Source: Streptomyces polyasparticus
GTDB lineage: Bacteria > Actinomycetota > Actinomycetes > Streptomycetales > Streptomycetaceae
Direction: 5' to 3'
NCBI RefSeq assembly: GCF_014493765.1
Contig: NZ_JACTVJ010000020.1
Location: 124,001-188,000, forward strand
DNA length: 64,000 nt
Numbering within the stretch: position 1 is the stretch's first letter; every line of letters begins with the position of its first letter. The notes beneath the pieces are model-generated. The model was given only the letters and a program-made list of their open reading frames with translations, was not told where the DNA came from and did no database searches. Positions 1 through 7,742 of this stretch are shown piece by piece. The translations under genes and the position numbers were made by a program.

Positions 1-1099
1 ACCAGATGTCGTTGTCGTCGGTGAGCGCGACGTTGGTGAAGACCGAGTTGCCCCACAGGGTCTTCATGGCGTTGGCGTTGGTGTGCTCTCCGGTACCGGG
101 CGCGACACCGAAGAAGCCGGCCTCGGGGTTGATCGCGTACAGGCGGCCGTCCTCGCCGAAGCGCATCCAGGCGATGTCGTCGCCGATGGTCTCCACGGTC
201 CAGCCGGAGATCGTGGGCTCCAGCATCGCGAGGTTGGTCTTGCCGCACGCGGACGGGAACGCGGCCGCGACGTACTTCGACTCACCCTGCGGCGGCGTGA
301 GCTTGAGGATCAGCATGTGCTCGGCCAGCCAGCCCTCGTCGCGCGCCATCACGGAGGCGATGCGCAGGGCGTAGCACTTCTTGCCGAGCAGGGCGTTGCC
401 GCCGTAGCCCGAGCCGTACGACCAGATCTCGCGGGACTCGGGGAAGTGCGAGATGTACTTGGTGGTGTTGCAGGGCCACGGGACGTCGGCCTCGCCCTCC
501 TGGAGGGGAGCGCCGAGCGTGTGGACCGCCTTGACGAAGAAGCCGTCGTCACCGAGTTCGTCCAGGACCGCCTGACCCATCCGGGTCATGGTGCGCATGG
601 AGACGGCGACATACGCCGAGTCGGTGATCTCGACGCCGATCGCGGACAGGTCGGAGCCGAGCGGACCCATGCAGAACGGGACGACGTACATGGTGCGGCC
701 GCGCATCGAGCCGCGGAAGATGCCGCCCTGGTCGTCCTTGCCCTGGAAGCTGTTCTTTTCTCCAGTAAAGATGGCCCGCATCTCCGCGGGGGCTTTCCAG
801 TGGTTCGTCGGGCCCGCGTCCTCCTCGTTCTCGGAGCAGATGTACGTACAGTCCTCGACGCGAGCGACGTCGGTCGGGTCGGAGGCCGCGTAGTAGGAGT
901 TCGGGCGCTTGATCGGGTCGAGCTTCTTGAACGTGCCCTTGGCGACGAGCTCTTCCGCGAGGCGCTCGTACTCCGCCTCGGATCCGTCGCACCAGACCAC
1001 CCTGTCCGGCTGCGTGAGGGCTGCGATCTCGTCCACCCAGGCGACAAGCTCTGCGTGGTTGGTGGGGGCACTGGTGGAAGCCGCGATGTCGCGCGCCAC
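1..1099 (-). CDS. pckG: Phosphoenolpyruvate carboxykinase (GTP), 3'-truncated by the window edge
   Basis: This cytosolic enzyme converts oxaloacetate and GTP to phosphoenolpyruvate, the first committed step of gluconeogenesis. About 366 codons are visible. The family is roughly 600 aa, so the C-terminal third or more lies left of base 1. The GTG start at 1099 follows an AGGAG about 7 nt upstream. The GTP-type P-loop FPSACGKTN, with its hallmark active-site cysteine, lies near residue 280. The blocks [17 protein letters not shown] and [19 protein letters not shown] before it are characteristic of the GTP class rather than the ATP class. It is divergent from the haemolysin-III-like gene. Identification is very safe; only the missing C-terminus cannot be judged. 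Confidence 0.96.
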   Translation of the reverse strand, partial: MARDIAASTSAPTNHAELVAWVDEIAALTQPDRVVWCDGSEAEYERLAEELVAKGTFKKLDPIKRPNSYYAASDPTDVARVEDCTYICSENEEDAGPTNHWKAPAEMRAIFTGEKNSFQGKDDQGGIFRGSMRGRTMYVVPFCMGPLGSDLSAIGVEITDSAYVAVSMRTMTRMGQAVLDELGDDGFFVKAVHTLGAPLQEGEADVPWPCNTTKYISHFPESREIWSYGSGYGGNALLGKKCYALRIASVMARDEGWLAEHMLILKLTPPQGESKYVAAAFPSACGKTNLAMLEPTISGWTVETIGDDIAWMRFGEDGRLYAINPEAGFFGVAPGTGEHTNANAMKTLWGNSVFTNVALTDDNDIW

Positions 1100-1246
1100 G
1101 ATCGCTCCTAAATGAGGGTTTTGTCGTTGGTTGGCCCCTTGGGGGCTGCGGCCCGGATACCGCGCCGACGAAATGCGCTCATCCGGTGCCGACCTCACTC
1201 ATTTGATCATCGGGGCGATCCGCCCATATGTCCAGAGGGCCTCACA

Positions 1247-1290
1247 CGTGAGCGTCCCCACATACGGAGCGCGTGAGCGTCCCCACATAC
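1247..1290. repeat. Two 19-bp direct repeats, 25-bp period
   Basis: The 19-mer CGTGAGCGTCCCCACATAC occurs at 1247-1265 and again, identically, at 1272-1290. It lies between pckG and the haemolysin-III-like gene, just upstream of the palindrome at 1300. It could be a tandem duplication or paired protein-binding sites on the same helical face region. No function is established. Confidence 0.7.
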
Positions 1291-1299
1291 CGATATGGA

Positions 1300-1317
1300 A
1301 CCTACGGAGCCGTAGGT
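1300..1317. promoter_or_regulatory. Perfect palindrome, probable operator of the haemolysin-III-like gene
   Basis: ACCTACGGAGCCGTAGGT has perfect 8-bp arms around a 2-bp centre. It ends 12 bp before the ATG at 1330. A possible -10 TACGAT (1317-1322) and weak -35 TATGGA (1294-1299) would place the palindrome almost exactly in the 17-bp promoter spacer and transcription would begin at or next to the ATG. The form suits a TetR-type dimer. Which regulator binds is unknown. Confidence 0.6.
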
Positions 1318-1329
1318 ACGATTCTCCTT

Positions 1330-2034
1330 ATGCCGTCTTCCGCCTCTGACGCCACCGCAACCGAGACGAGCGGTCCCGTCGAGATCGATCTGCCGCACCC
1401 CGCGAAGCCGAAGCTCCGGGGCTGGTTGCACGCGGGCATGTTCCCGGCCGTGCTGATCGCGGGACTCGCACTGATCATCTTCACCGACTCGACCCGCGCC
1501 AGAATCGCCACGGGGATCTTCGTCCTCACGGCCTGCCTGCTGTTCGGCACCAGCGGCCTCTATCACCGCGGCACCTGGGGCCCGCGCGGCGAGGCCATCC
1601 TGCGCCGGCTCGACCACGCGAACATCTTCCTGATCATCGCGGGCACCTATACGCCGCTCGCCCTGCTACTCCTGCCCGACTCGACCGCACGGCCGCTGCT
1701 GATCGCGATCTGGATCGCGGCGCTCGCCGGGATCGCGTTCCGCGTCTTCTGGGTCGGCGCCCCGCGCTGGCTCTACACCCCGTGCTACATCGCGATGGGG
1801 TGGGCCGCGGTCTTCTTCCTGCCCGACTTCATGCGCACCGGCGGCATCGCCGTACTCGTCTGCGTGATCGTCGGCGGCGTGCTCTACACCGTCGGCGGGG
1901 TCATCTACGGGATGAAGCGGCCGAACCCGTCACCGCGCTGGTTCGGCTTCCACGAGGTGTTCCACTCGCTCACCCTTGCGGCGTTCGTGGTGCATTACGT
2001 GGGGATTTCACTGGTCGCCTACCAGCACGCGTGA
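1330..2034 (+). CDS. Haemolysin III / PAQR family integral membrane protein
   Basis: A 234-aa protein with about seven hydrophobic segments, of the HlyIII (YqfA/PAQR) family. These proteins are predicted metal-dependent membrane hydrolases or channels, and their physiological role in bacteria is not settled. The family histidines are visible: YHRGTWGP near residue 79, LDHANIFLIIAGTYTP near 96-110, and the C-terminal HEVFHSLTLAAFVVHYVGI block. ATG 1330 was chosen over an in-frame upstream ATG because the upstream codons overlap a palindrome and look non-coding. No good ribosome site precedes it, which fits leaderless translation from the nearby candidate promoter. It stands alone, divergent from pckG. 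Confidence 0.88.
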   Translation: MPSSASDATATETSGPVEIDLPHPAKPKLRGWLHAGMFPAVLIAGLALIIFTDSTRARIATGIFVLTACLLFGTSGLYHRGTWGPRGEAILRRLDHANIFLIIAGTYTPLALLLLPDSTARPLLIAIWIAALAGIAFRVFWVGAPRWLYTPCYIAMGWAAVFFLPDFMRTGGIAVLVCVIVGGVLYTVGGVIYGMKRPNPSPRWFGFHEVFHSLTLAAFVVHYVGISLVAYQHA

Positions 2035-2206
2035 GTCCGCCGGACTCCTGACCCCTCAGTGGCCGTGGCCTCGACGCCGCGGCCACTTGCCATGTCAGCG
2101 CACCGACTCCGGCGACGACCACCGCGACGACGGCCCACACCCCGAAGGCCACCAGACCGATCACGCTGAACGCCGCGACGGTCCAGGCGATTCTGTCCAC
2201 GCGCAT
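1970..2206 (-). CDS. Small two-helix membrane protein (tentative)
   Basis: A 78-aa frame starts at ATG 2206 with GGAGGGG 7 nt upstream. Residues 5-45 form one or two hydrophobic helices (IAWTVAAFSVIGLVAFGVWAVV...) with strong G/C third positions. The last 30 residues have weaker codon bias and overlap the 3' end of the haemolysin-III gene by 65 bp, so the true end may be wrong or the gene may be frayed. No function is recognised. It could be an unrelated small membrane protein of the kind common in Streptomyces. Confidence 0.4.
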   Translation of the reverse strand: MRVDRIAWTVAAFSVIGLVAFGVWAVVAVVVAGVGALTWQVAAASRPRPLRGQESGGLTRAGRRPVKSPRNAPRTPQG

Positions 2207-2286
2207 CCACAACCCCCTCCACCCCGACGGTCCGGCGCCGTCACGAACGGTGAGAGAGCGTGTACCCAGAGGCCTTCACGAAAAAC

Positions 2287-2319
2287 TTGACAGTGACTCT
2301 CACTTGAGAGCTACTCTCA
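2287..2319 (+). promoter_or_regulatory. Promoter and overlapping operator of the efflux operon
   Basis: A consensus -35 TTGACA lies at 2287-2292. A perfect palindrome TGAGAGCTACTCTCA lies at 2305-2319, and its right half supplies a possible -10 (TACTCT, 2312-2317, spacer 19 bp). A third half-site ACTCTCA sits at 2295-2301. Transcription would start at about 2324, the ATG itself, and no Shine-Dalgarno precedes it, so the mRNA may be leaderless. The TetR gene downstream in the same operon is the natural ligand. Confidence 0.75.
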
Positions 2320-2323
2320 AAAT

Positions 2324-3865
2324 ATGACTCCCGAGACTGCGAGTGCGCCCACGGCCGCTCCCGAGACAGTGAACCCCCGCCGCTGGTGGGCCCTGGGCGC
2401 GATGGTCGCGAGCATGCTCGTGCTCGGTTTCGACATGACGATCCTCAATGTCGCGCTACCCACGATCGCCGCCGACCTCGGCGCGAACACCGGTCAGCTG
2501 CAGTGGATGGCGGACGCGTACATCCTGGTCTTCGCCGCCCTGATGCTCCCCGCAGGACTGCTCGGCGACCGCTTCGGCCGGCGGAAGATGCTGGTCGCCG
2601 GGCTGGTGATCTTCCTGGCCGGGTCGGTCGTCGGGATGCTCGCCGGCGAGGTCGGCGCGGTGATCGCCGCCCGTACGGTGATGGGCGTCGGTGCCGCACT
2701 CGTGATGCCGCTCGCCATGTCCGTGCTGCCCTCGCTCTTCCCCGAGCACGAGCGCGGCAAGGCGATCGGGATCGTCACCGCCGCCTCCGCGGCCGGTCTG
2801 CCGCTCGGACCGATCGTCGGCGGCCGGCTGCTCGACTCCTTCTGGTGGGGCTCGGTGTTCGCGATCAATGTGCCGATGGTGGCGATCGGCATCGCGGCCT
2901 GCGCGCTGCTGCTCCCCGAGACCCGCGACCCCGCATCGCCCCGCGTCGACCTGGTCTCGACGGTGCTCACGGCGGCCGGGCTCGGCCTGTTCACGTACGG
3001 GATCATCGAGGCGCCCGTACGCGGCTGGGGCGACGGTCTCGTGCTCGGGACGCTCGCGGCCGGTGCGGTCCTGATCGCGGCGCTCGTGCTGCGCGAGCGG
3101 CGGGCGGTGCGGCCGATGCTCGATCTGCCGCTGCTCGGCCACCGACCCTTCCTGCTCAACACCCTGGCCGCGACGCTCGTGATGTTCGTGCTCTCGGGCC
3201 TGATGTTCGTGCTGCCGCCGTATCTGCAGACCGTGCTCGGCAATGACGCGTTCGGCACCGGGGTGCGGATGCTGCCCCTGATGGGCGGCCTGATCGTGTC
3301 CGCCAAGGTCTCCACGCCACTGGTCGAGCGGCTCGGCGCGCGGTCCGTGATCGCCGCGGGTCTGGTGGTCCTGTGCTTCGCGGCGCTGCTCGGCGCGGGG
3401 ACACGGACCGGCAGCGGGTACGGATACACCGCGCTGTGGCTGACGATCGCGGGCCTCGGCTTCGGGTTCGCGATGATGCCGGCCATGACGACGGCGCTGT
3501 CCGTACTGCCGCAGGACCGGGCCGGGAGCGGTTCCGGACTCCTGATGACCGTACGGCAGGTGGGCGGCGCCCTCGGGATCGCGCTGCTCGGCTCGCTGCT
3601 CGCGGGCGCGTACGCCAGTGAGCTGGTGACGACCGGGTTGCCGGCCGCGGCCGCCGGGACCGCGGGCGAATCCGTGGTCGCGGCACATGCGGTGGCCGGG
3701 CGGCTCGGCGACACCGCGCTCGCGGCCTCCGCCGACGCGGCGTATGTGCACGGCATGCAGGTCGTGCTGCTCGTCTGCGCGGGCGCGGCCCTGGTCACGG
3801 CGGCGCTCGCGGCGCTGCTGCTTCCGGGCCGGGCCGGTGCGCGGCCCGCCCCCGCCGAGGCCTGA
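2324..3865 (+). CDS. DHA2-type (EmrB/QacA) drug efflux transporter
   Basis: A 513-aa major-facilitator protein with 14 predicted membrane helices, so it belongs to the DHA2 family of proton-driven multidrug exporters. Motif A is visible as GLLGDRFGRRKML after helix 2, and the family signature LNVALPTIAADLGA is in helix 1 near residues 40-55. The C-terminus is a short Ala/Pro tail. It is followed after 20 nt by a TetR gene on the same strand, the usual arrangement of an efflux pump with its own repressor. The palindrome over its promoter supports induction by a ligand of that repressor. The substrate cannot be read from the sequence. Confidence 0.93.
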   Translation: MTPETASAPTAAPETVNPRRWWALGAMVASMLVLGFDMTILNVALPTIAADLGANTGQLQWMADAYILVFAALMLPAGLLGDRFGRRKMLVAGLVIFLAGSVVGMLAGEVGAVIAARTVMGVGAALVMPLAMSVLPSLFPEHERGKAIGIVTAASAAGLPLGPIVGGRLLDSFWWGSVFAINVPMVAIGIAACALLLPETRDPASPRVDLVSTVLTAAGLGLFTYGIIEAPVRGWGDGLVLGTLAAGAVLIAALVLRERRAVRPMLDLPLLGHRPFLLNTLAATLVMFVLSGLMFVLPPYLQTVLGNDAFGTGVRMLPLMGGLIVSAKVSTPLVERLGARSVIAAGLVVLCFAALLGAGTRTGSGYGYTALWLTIAGLGFGFAMMPAMTTALSVLPQDRAGSGSGLLMTVRQVGGALGIALLGSLLAGAYASELVTTGLPAAAAGTAGESVVAAHAVAGRLGDTALAASADAAYVHGMQVVLLVCAGAALVTAALAALLLPGRAGARPAPAEA

Positions 3866-3885
3866 CGCCCGAGGCCCCACGCCTG

Positions 3886-4581
3886 ATGCCCGACAATGAC
3901 CCCATGGCCGCCCGCTCGAAGACCTCTGCTTCCCCTGCCGCCCCCGCAGCTCCCGCCGCCGAGCCTTCCGTGCCCGATCTGCTGATCGAGGGACAGCCCG
4001 AGCTGGGGCTGCGGGAGCGCAAGAAGCTGAAGACGCGGATCGCGATCCGGCGGGCCACGTACCGGCTGATCAAGGAGCAGGGGTACGACGCGACCACCAT
4101 CGAGCAGATCGCGGCCGCGGCCGAGGTCTCGCCCTCGACGGTCTTCCGCTACTTCGCGACGAAAGAGGACATCGTCCTCAGCGACGAGTACGACCCGGTC
4201 ATGGTGAGCGTCCTGATGGCGCGCCCAGCCGGTGAACCGCCCCTGGAATCACTCCGGTTCGTGATCGTGCAGGCCATCGAGTCCTTCATGGAGACGGACT
4301 ACGAGGAACTTGAGCAGCGCACCCGGCTCCTGGTCGAGGTCCCGGCCCTGCGCGCCCGCATGCTCGACTCGATGACGGAGACCACCCGCCTGCTCGCCGA
4401 ACCCCTGGCGATCCGTGTCGGCCGCGCCGCCGACGACCTGGAGATCCGCGTCTTCACGGCGGCGTTCCTCTCGGCACTGCTGCAGACGTCGCTGTGGTGG
4501 GGCGAACGGGACTGCCAGGACGATCTGGTGGAGCTTCTGAACCGGACGGTGGACCTGTTCGGGTCGGGGTTCAGGCTGTGA
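3886..4581 (+). CDS. TetR/AcrR family regulator of the adjacent efflux pump
   Basis: A 231-aa DNA-binding regulator. After a 45-residue Ala/Pro-rich leader, the helix-turn-helix lies at about residues 50-95 (TRIAIRRATYRLIKEQGYDATTIEQIAAAAEVSPSTVFRYF reads as the standard TetR block). The ligand-binding half is less conserved. The start is uncertain between ATG 3886 and ATG 3904. Neither has a strong ribosome site, and the 20-nt gap to the transporter suggests translational coupling. It probably represses its own operon through the palindrome at 2305-2319. It ends 10 bp before the convergent vapC. Confidence 0.9.
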   Translation: MPDNDPMAARSKTSASPAAPAAPAAEPSVPDLLIEGQPELGLRERKKLKTRIAIRRATYRLIKEQGYDATTIEQIAAAAEVSPSTVFRYFATKEDIVLSDEYDPVMVSVLMARPAGEPPLESLRFVIVQAIESFMETDYEELEQRTRLLVEVPALRARMLDSMTETTRLLAEPLAIRVGRAADDLEIRVFTAAFLSALLQTSLWWGERDCQDDLVELLNRTVDLFGSGFRL

Positions 4582-4591
4582 GCAGGCGCGT

Positions 4592-5011
4592 TCAGATCGT
4601 GCCGGGCGGCATCAGCCACTGGGTCTGCTGACCGGTGACCGAGGCGATGGTCTCGAAGTCCCGGTCGTAGTGGAGCACGGTGAGCCCTTGGAGCTCCGCC
4701 GTTGCCGCCAGCACCAGGTCGACGGCGCCCGCCGAACGGTGCTTGCCCTGGTCGGCCAGCTCGCGCTGAACGTCCCAGGCGCGGGAGAACGCCCGGTCGT
4801 CGACAGGCGTCCAGCCGAACAAGGCGTCCAGGTCGGCGACGAGTTCGGCGCGGTCCTCCGCGCTCTTCGCGCTGTAGAGGAATTCCAGCTCGGTGACCGG
4901 GCAGCGCGCGATGATGCCTTCCTCCAGCGGCTTCTCCCAGGTCTCGCGCGCCGGCCGCCGAAGGATGCGCACCAACGCGCTGGTGTCGATGAGGTAGACG
5001 GCAGCGGTCAC
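4592..5011 (-). CDS. vapC: VapC-like PIN-domain ribonuclease toxin
   Basis: A 139-aa PIN-domain endoribonuclease, the toxin of a type II toxin-antitoxin pair. The acidic Mg2+-binding residues expected of the fold are all visible: LIDTSALVR near residue 6, TELEFLYSA near 41, AVDLVLAATA near 98 and HYDRDFETIA near 117. GTG 5011 overlaps the antitoxin stop by the four bases GTGA, typical of coupled translation. VapC toxins usually cut tRNA or rRNA; the target here is unknown. The toxin looks intact. Confidence 0.92.
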   Translation of the reverse strand: MTAAVYLIDTSALVRILRRPARETWEKPLEEGIIARCPVTELEFLYSAKSAEDRAELVADLDALFGWTPVDDRAFSRAWDVQRELADQGKHRSAGAVDLVLAATAELQGLTVLHYDRDFETIASVTGQQTQWLMPPGTI

Positions 5012-5217
5012 CGGCGGTAGGTCTCCTTGTCGAGTAGCTCGTCGAACTGCCCCTCGTCCGCCCTGGCCGCCAGCCTGGCAAGCGCTATGGCACGGCGCTT
5101 GCGGGCCACGCCCTCCTGGAGGGCGGCGATCACGGTGTCCTTCTTGGTCTTCGTACCGAAGGCGACCGCCGCGTCCGCGAGGAGCTGCTCGTCGATGTCG
5201 ATCAGCGTCTTGGCCAT
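5008..5217 (-). CDS. vapB: VapB-like antitoxin
   Basis: A 69-aa antitoxin of the small VapB/DUF2191 type: MAKTLIDIDEQLLADAAVAF is the short strand plus first helix expected of a ribbon-helix-helix DNA-binding head, and the Glu-rich C-terminal half would wrap the toxin. ATG 5217 has AGGAGG 8 nt upstream. It is co-transcribed with vapC (GTGA overlap). The inverted repeat immediately upstream is the expected autoregulatory site. Confidence 0.9.
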   Translation of the reverse strand: MAKTLIDIDEQLLADAAVAFGTKTKKDTVIAALQEGVARKRRAIALARLAARADEGQFDELLDKETYRR

Positions 5218-5230
5218 GAGGCCACCTCCT

Positions 5231-5259
5231 GGATATACGGAAATGTATCGCGTATATCC
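5231..5259. promoter_or_regulatory. vapBC operator, 9-bp inverted repeat
   Basis: GGATATACG (5231-5239) and CGTATATCC (5251-5259) are exact inverted copies 11 bp apart, centred about 28 bp upstream of the vapB start. The AT-rich sequence stands out from its surroundings. This is the normal place and form for VapB or VapBC autorepression, and the site probably overlaps the promoter. Confidence 0.8.
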
Positions 5260-5280
5260 AGAATAGCAGGCGCATGCAGA

Positions 5281-5310
5281 GGCGGCCGGGTGCACCAGCA
5301 CCCGGCCGCC
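5281..5310 (-). terminator. Terminator of the glycan/copper-oxidase operon
   Basis: A perfect 13-bp GC stem (5281-5293 with 5298-5310) with an ACCA loop, 24 bp downstream of the copper-oxidase stop. It has no long T tract, as is usual in Streptomyces. Confidence 0.85.
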
Positions 5311-5333
5311 TTCGTCATGCGTGAGCCGCTGGA

Positions 5334-7742
5334 TCACCGCCGCCGCAGGTCCGCCTTGCCGCAGGCGAGACCGTCGCCGTTGCGGTCCAGGTTCAGCGGG
5401 TCGTCGCCGTGCACCCTCAGACGGCCGTAGTCGTGGTCCTTCAGCCACGTGCAGCGGGCCTTGGTCGTGTCCGCGACATCCGGCGGGAAGTTCGTCGGGA
5501 CACAGGTGTTGGCCGACCCGTAGTGCCGGTCGCAGCCGGCGACCGTCGGGCTGACGGGCACCGAGTCACGCGGCGCCTGCTTCGCCTTCGGGGACTTGGC
5601 CAAGTCGTCGGCGAACTCGTGGACATGGGCTGCCGGCGCGTCCTCGGCCAGGGCCGCGGGTCCGCCCAGGTGGACCCACTCCGCGATCGACGGCACACCG
5701 TTCGCGTCCACCGCGAAGAGCATGTACCAGCCGGGCGGGGCCAGGTTCGGGTTGGACGTGACGTTGAGGTCGATGTTGGTGCCGTCGACCGTCAGCGGCA
5801 GATCCACGAACCGCTGGTTCGGGTCCGAGGAGTGCGTCACGGCCGCGGGACGGATCAGCTCCGCCTTCGCGATGGGCCGGTCGACCGTGATCCGCTGCGT
5901 GTCCCCGTACGTCCACTGCTTGTCGATCAGTGAAGTGATCTTCGGCCGTGGGCCCTTGAAGAGGTACGAGGGCGAGTAGATCGACACGTCGTGGTTCCAC
6001 GAGCCGTTGCCGGGGTTGTCGCCCGTGGTCATGACGCGGCCGTCGGGCAGCAGGAACGCGGACGAGTGGTAGCCGCGCTCCTCCGGGTCCGTGGCGACCT
6101 GGTCGAAGGTCTCCGTCTCCGGGTCGAAGACCGAGGTCTCGTACACCGGGTCGGCGCGGTCGTGCAGCGCGCCGCCGGTCTCCAGGACCTTGCCGTCGGG
6201 CAGCAGGACCGCCGAGACGTACATCTTGCCCTCGGCGCCCGTCTGCGCCCGCTTGCCCTGGCCCTGGTCGACCGTGCCGAGCGGGATGTCGGGGCCCTGC
6301 ACGTAACCCGGGTTGGGGTTCTTGAGGTCGATGATGTCGACGAGCCGGTTGGCGACCGGGTTCTTCTCGTTGTTGCCACCGCCCATCGTGATGACCTTCT
6401 GGTCTTGGGCGGGCGGGAGAAGCACCGAGGCGGACTCGTCGCGTTCGTCCTTCAGGCGCAGGCCCGGGACGTCCGTGATCGTGTTCTTGTCGTAGTCGTA
6501 GATCGAGGCGCCGGTGCCGGGCGTGCCGTTGCCGAAGGTGTGGCTGCCCGAGTAGAAGAGCCGGCCGTCCTGCATCAGGATCATCGCCGGGTACAGGCCC
6601 CAGTACGACCAGGTCTGGTTGACCTCGTTGATCGGCAGCCACTTCTGCTGGGCCTGGGAGAACTTCTCGGCCACGACCGCGCCGGTGGAGTCCTCCTTCA
6701 GACCGCCGAAGGAGATGACGTCACCGTTGCCGAGGACGGTCGCCGAGGGGTACCAGTGCCCCTCGTTCATGTCGTTGGTCTTGATGTACTGCTCGGTCGC
6801 GGGATCGAAGATGTACGAGTCCTTGTATCCCTGGTAGCCGATCGTGCCGTCGGCGCTCGGGAAGCCCTTCGTGCCGCTCATCACGAGGACCTTGCCGTCG
6901 CTGAGCTGGACGTGGCCCGCACAGAACATGTCCTTGGGCGTGGGGATCTGCTTGTACGTCCCGTTCTTCGGGTCGTACACGGCGGAGGTGAACTTGCCCG
7001 CGGCGAACGCCGCTTGATCGTTGCCGGAGCCGGCGATCAGCAGGATCTTGCCGTTGTGCAGGACGACGCTGTGCATGGAGCGGACGGGGTTGGGGGTGGC
7101 GAGCACCTCCCACTTGCCGTCCGCGCACTCGGTCGCGGTGCCCGTGCACACCGGGTCCGGGGTGGGCGGCGCGACCTCCTCCATCACGTAATCGTCGGTG
7201 GTCACCGAGCCGGTGCCGTAGACGCTGACGCCCCAGGCGATCTGGTCGGTGCCGGCCGGGACGGCGGGCGTACGGACCTCGGTGCGCCCGTAAGCGGCCT
7301 GTACGGGAAGGGTCTTGAGGTCCGTCCAGTACTGCCAGCCGGCCGTGGTGTCGTGCCGGAACAGGGTGAGGGAGGCGTCCGGAGTCGTCGACTTGTACCA
7401 GAGGCTCAGGTCGTACTGCTTGTCCGGCGACACCTTCGGCGCGCACGTGGCGTTCTCGGTGATCAGTGCCTTGCGGTCGCCGCTGAGGCGGCGGGTGAGC
7501 TCCACCTTCATCGCCTTCGTGCCCGAGTGGGCGTCCGGCGTGGTGGTGAAGGTGAAGTCGTTGTCGCCCCAGCCGGACTTGGACCAGCAGGCGGGCATGT
7601 CGCCGGTGCCCGCCGTCTCGAAGCCCGGGTTCTGGATCAGGTTCGGTGCGGCGGACGCGGACTGCTGGGGTATCGCGAGGAGAAGGCCTGCGGTCAGGGC
7701 GCCCACCCCGGCCATGGCCGTTCTCCGCTTCGGACGTCTCAC
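5334..7742 (-). CDS. Secreted radical-copper oxidase (kelch, GlxA/glyoxal-oxidase-like) with carbohydrate-binding and Excalibur domains
   Basis: An 802-aa exported enzyme of the galactose/glyoxal oxidase family, which oxidises alcohols or aldehydes with O2 to give H2O2 at a mononuclear copper with a Tyr-Cys radical cofactor. A signal peptide ends near residue 31 (QQSASA). Residues 32-190 look like a carbohydrate-binding jelly roll. The kelch propeller runs from about 200 to 620, followed by the DUF1929 early-set domain. Expected copper-site residues are present: Cys in MFCAGHVQLSDGKV, Tyr in HWYPSATVLGNGDV, Tyr-His in RGYHSSAFLLPDGRV and the late His in VTHSSDPNQRFVDLPL. The last 70 residues carry four cysteines and an Excalibur-like LDRNGDGLACG loop, unusual for this family. 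GTG 7742 overlaps the preceding glycosyltransferase by GTGA. It resembles S. lividans GlxA, but its partner genes differ from cslA. Confidence 0.9.
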   Translation of the reverse strand: MRRPKRRTAMAGVGALTAGLLLAIPQQSASAAPNLIQNPGFETAGTGDMPACWSKSGWGDNDFTFTTTPDAHSGTKAMKVELTRRLSGDRKALITENATCAPKVSPDKQYDLSLWYKSTTPDASLTLFRHDTTAGWQYWTDLKTLPVQAAYGRTEVRTPAVPAGTDQIAWGVSVYGTGSVTTDDYVMEEVAPPTPDPVCTGTATECADGKWEVLATPNPVRSMHSVVLHNGKILLIAGSGNDQAAFAAGKFTSAVYDPKNGTYKQIPTPKDMFCAGHVQLSDGKVLVMSGTKGFPSADGTIGYQGYKDSYIFDPATEQYIKTNDMNEGHWYPSATVLGNGDVISFGGLKEDSTGAVVAEKFSQAQQKWLPINEVNQTWSYWGLYPAMILMQDGRLFYSGSHTFGNGTPGTGASIYDYDKNTITDVPGLRLKDERDESASVLLPPAQDQKVITMGGGNNEKNPVANRLVDIIDLKNPNPGYVQGPDIPLGTVDQGQGKRAQTGAEGKMYVSAVLLPDGKVLETGGALHDRADPVYETSVFDPETETFDQVATDPEERGYHSSAFLLPDGRVMTTGDNPGNGSWNHDVSIYSPSYLFKGPRPKITSLIDKQWTYGDTQRITVDRPIAKAELIRPAAVTHSSDPNQRFVDLPLTVDGTNIDLNVTSNPNLAPPGWYMLFAVDANGVPSIAEWVHLGGPAALAEDAPAAHVHEFADDLAKSPKAKQAPRDSVPVSPTVAGCDRHYGSANTCVPTNFPPDVADTTKARCTWLKDHDYGRLRVHGDDPLNLDRNGDGLACGKADLRRR

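Noticed and set aside
2456-3880. A 474-codon frame antisense to the efflux transporter.
   Set aside because: Composition is Arg/His/Gln-rich without domains, and the plus-strand transporter is clearly real.
4592-5275. A single long frame joining vapC to sequence upstream of vapB.
   Set aside because: The upstream part is the vapB region read out of frame; the GTGA overlap and ribosome site define two separate genes.
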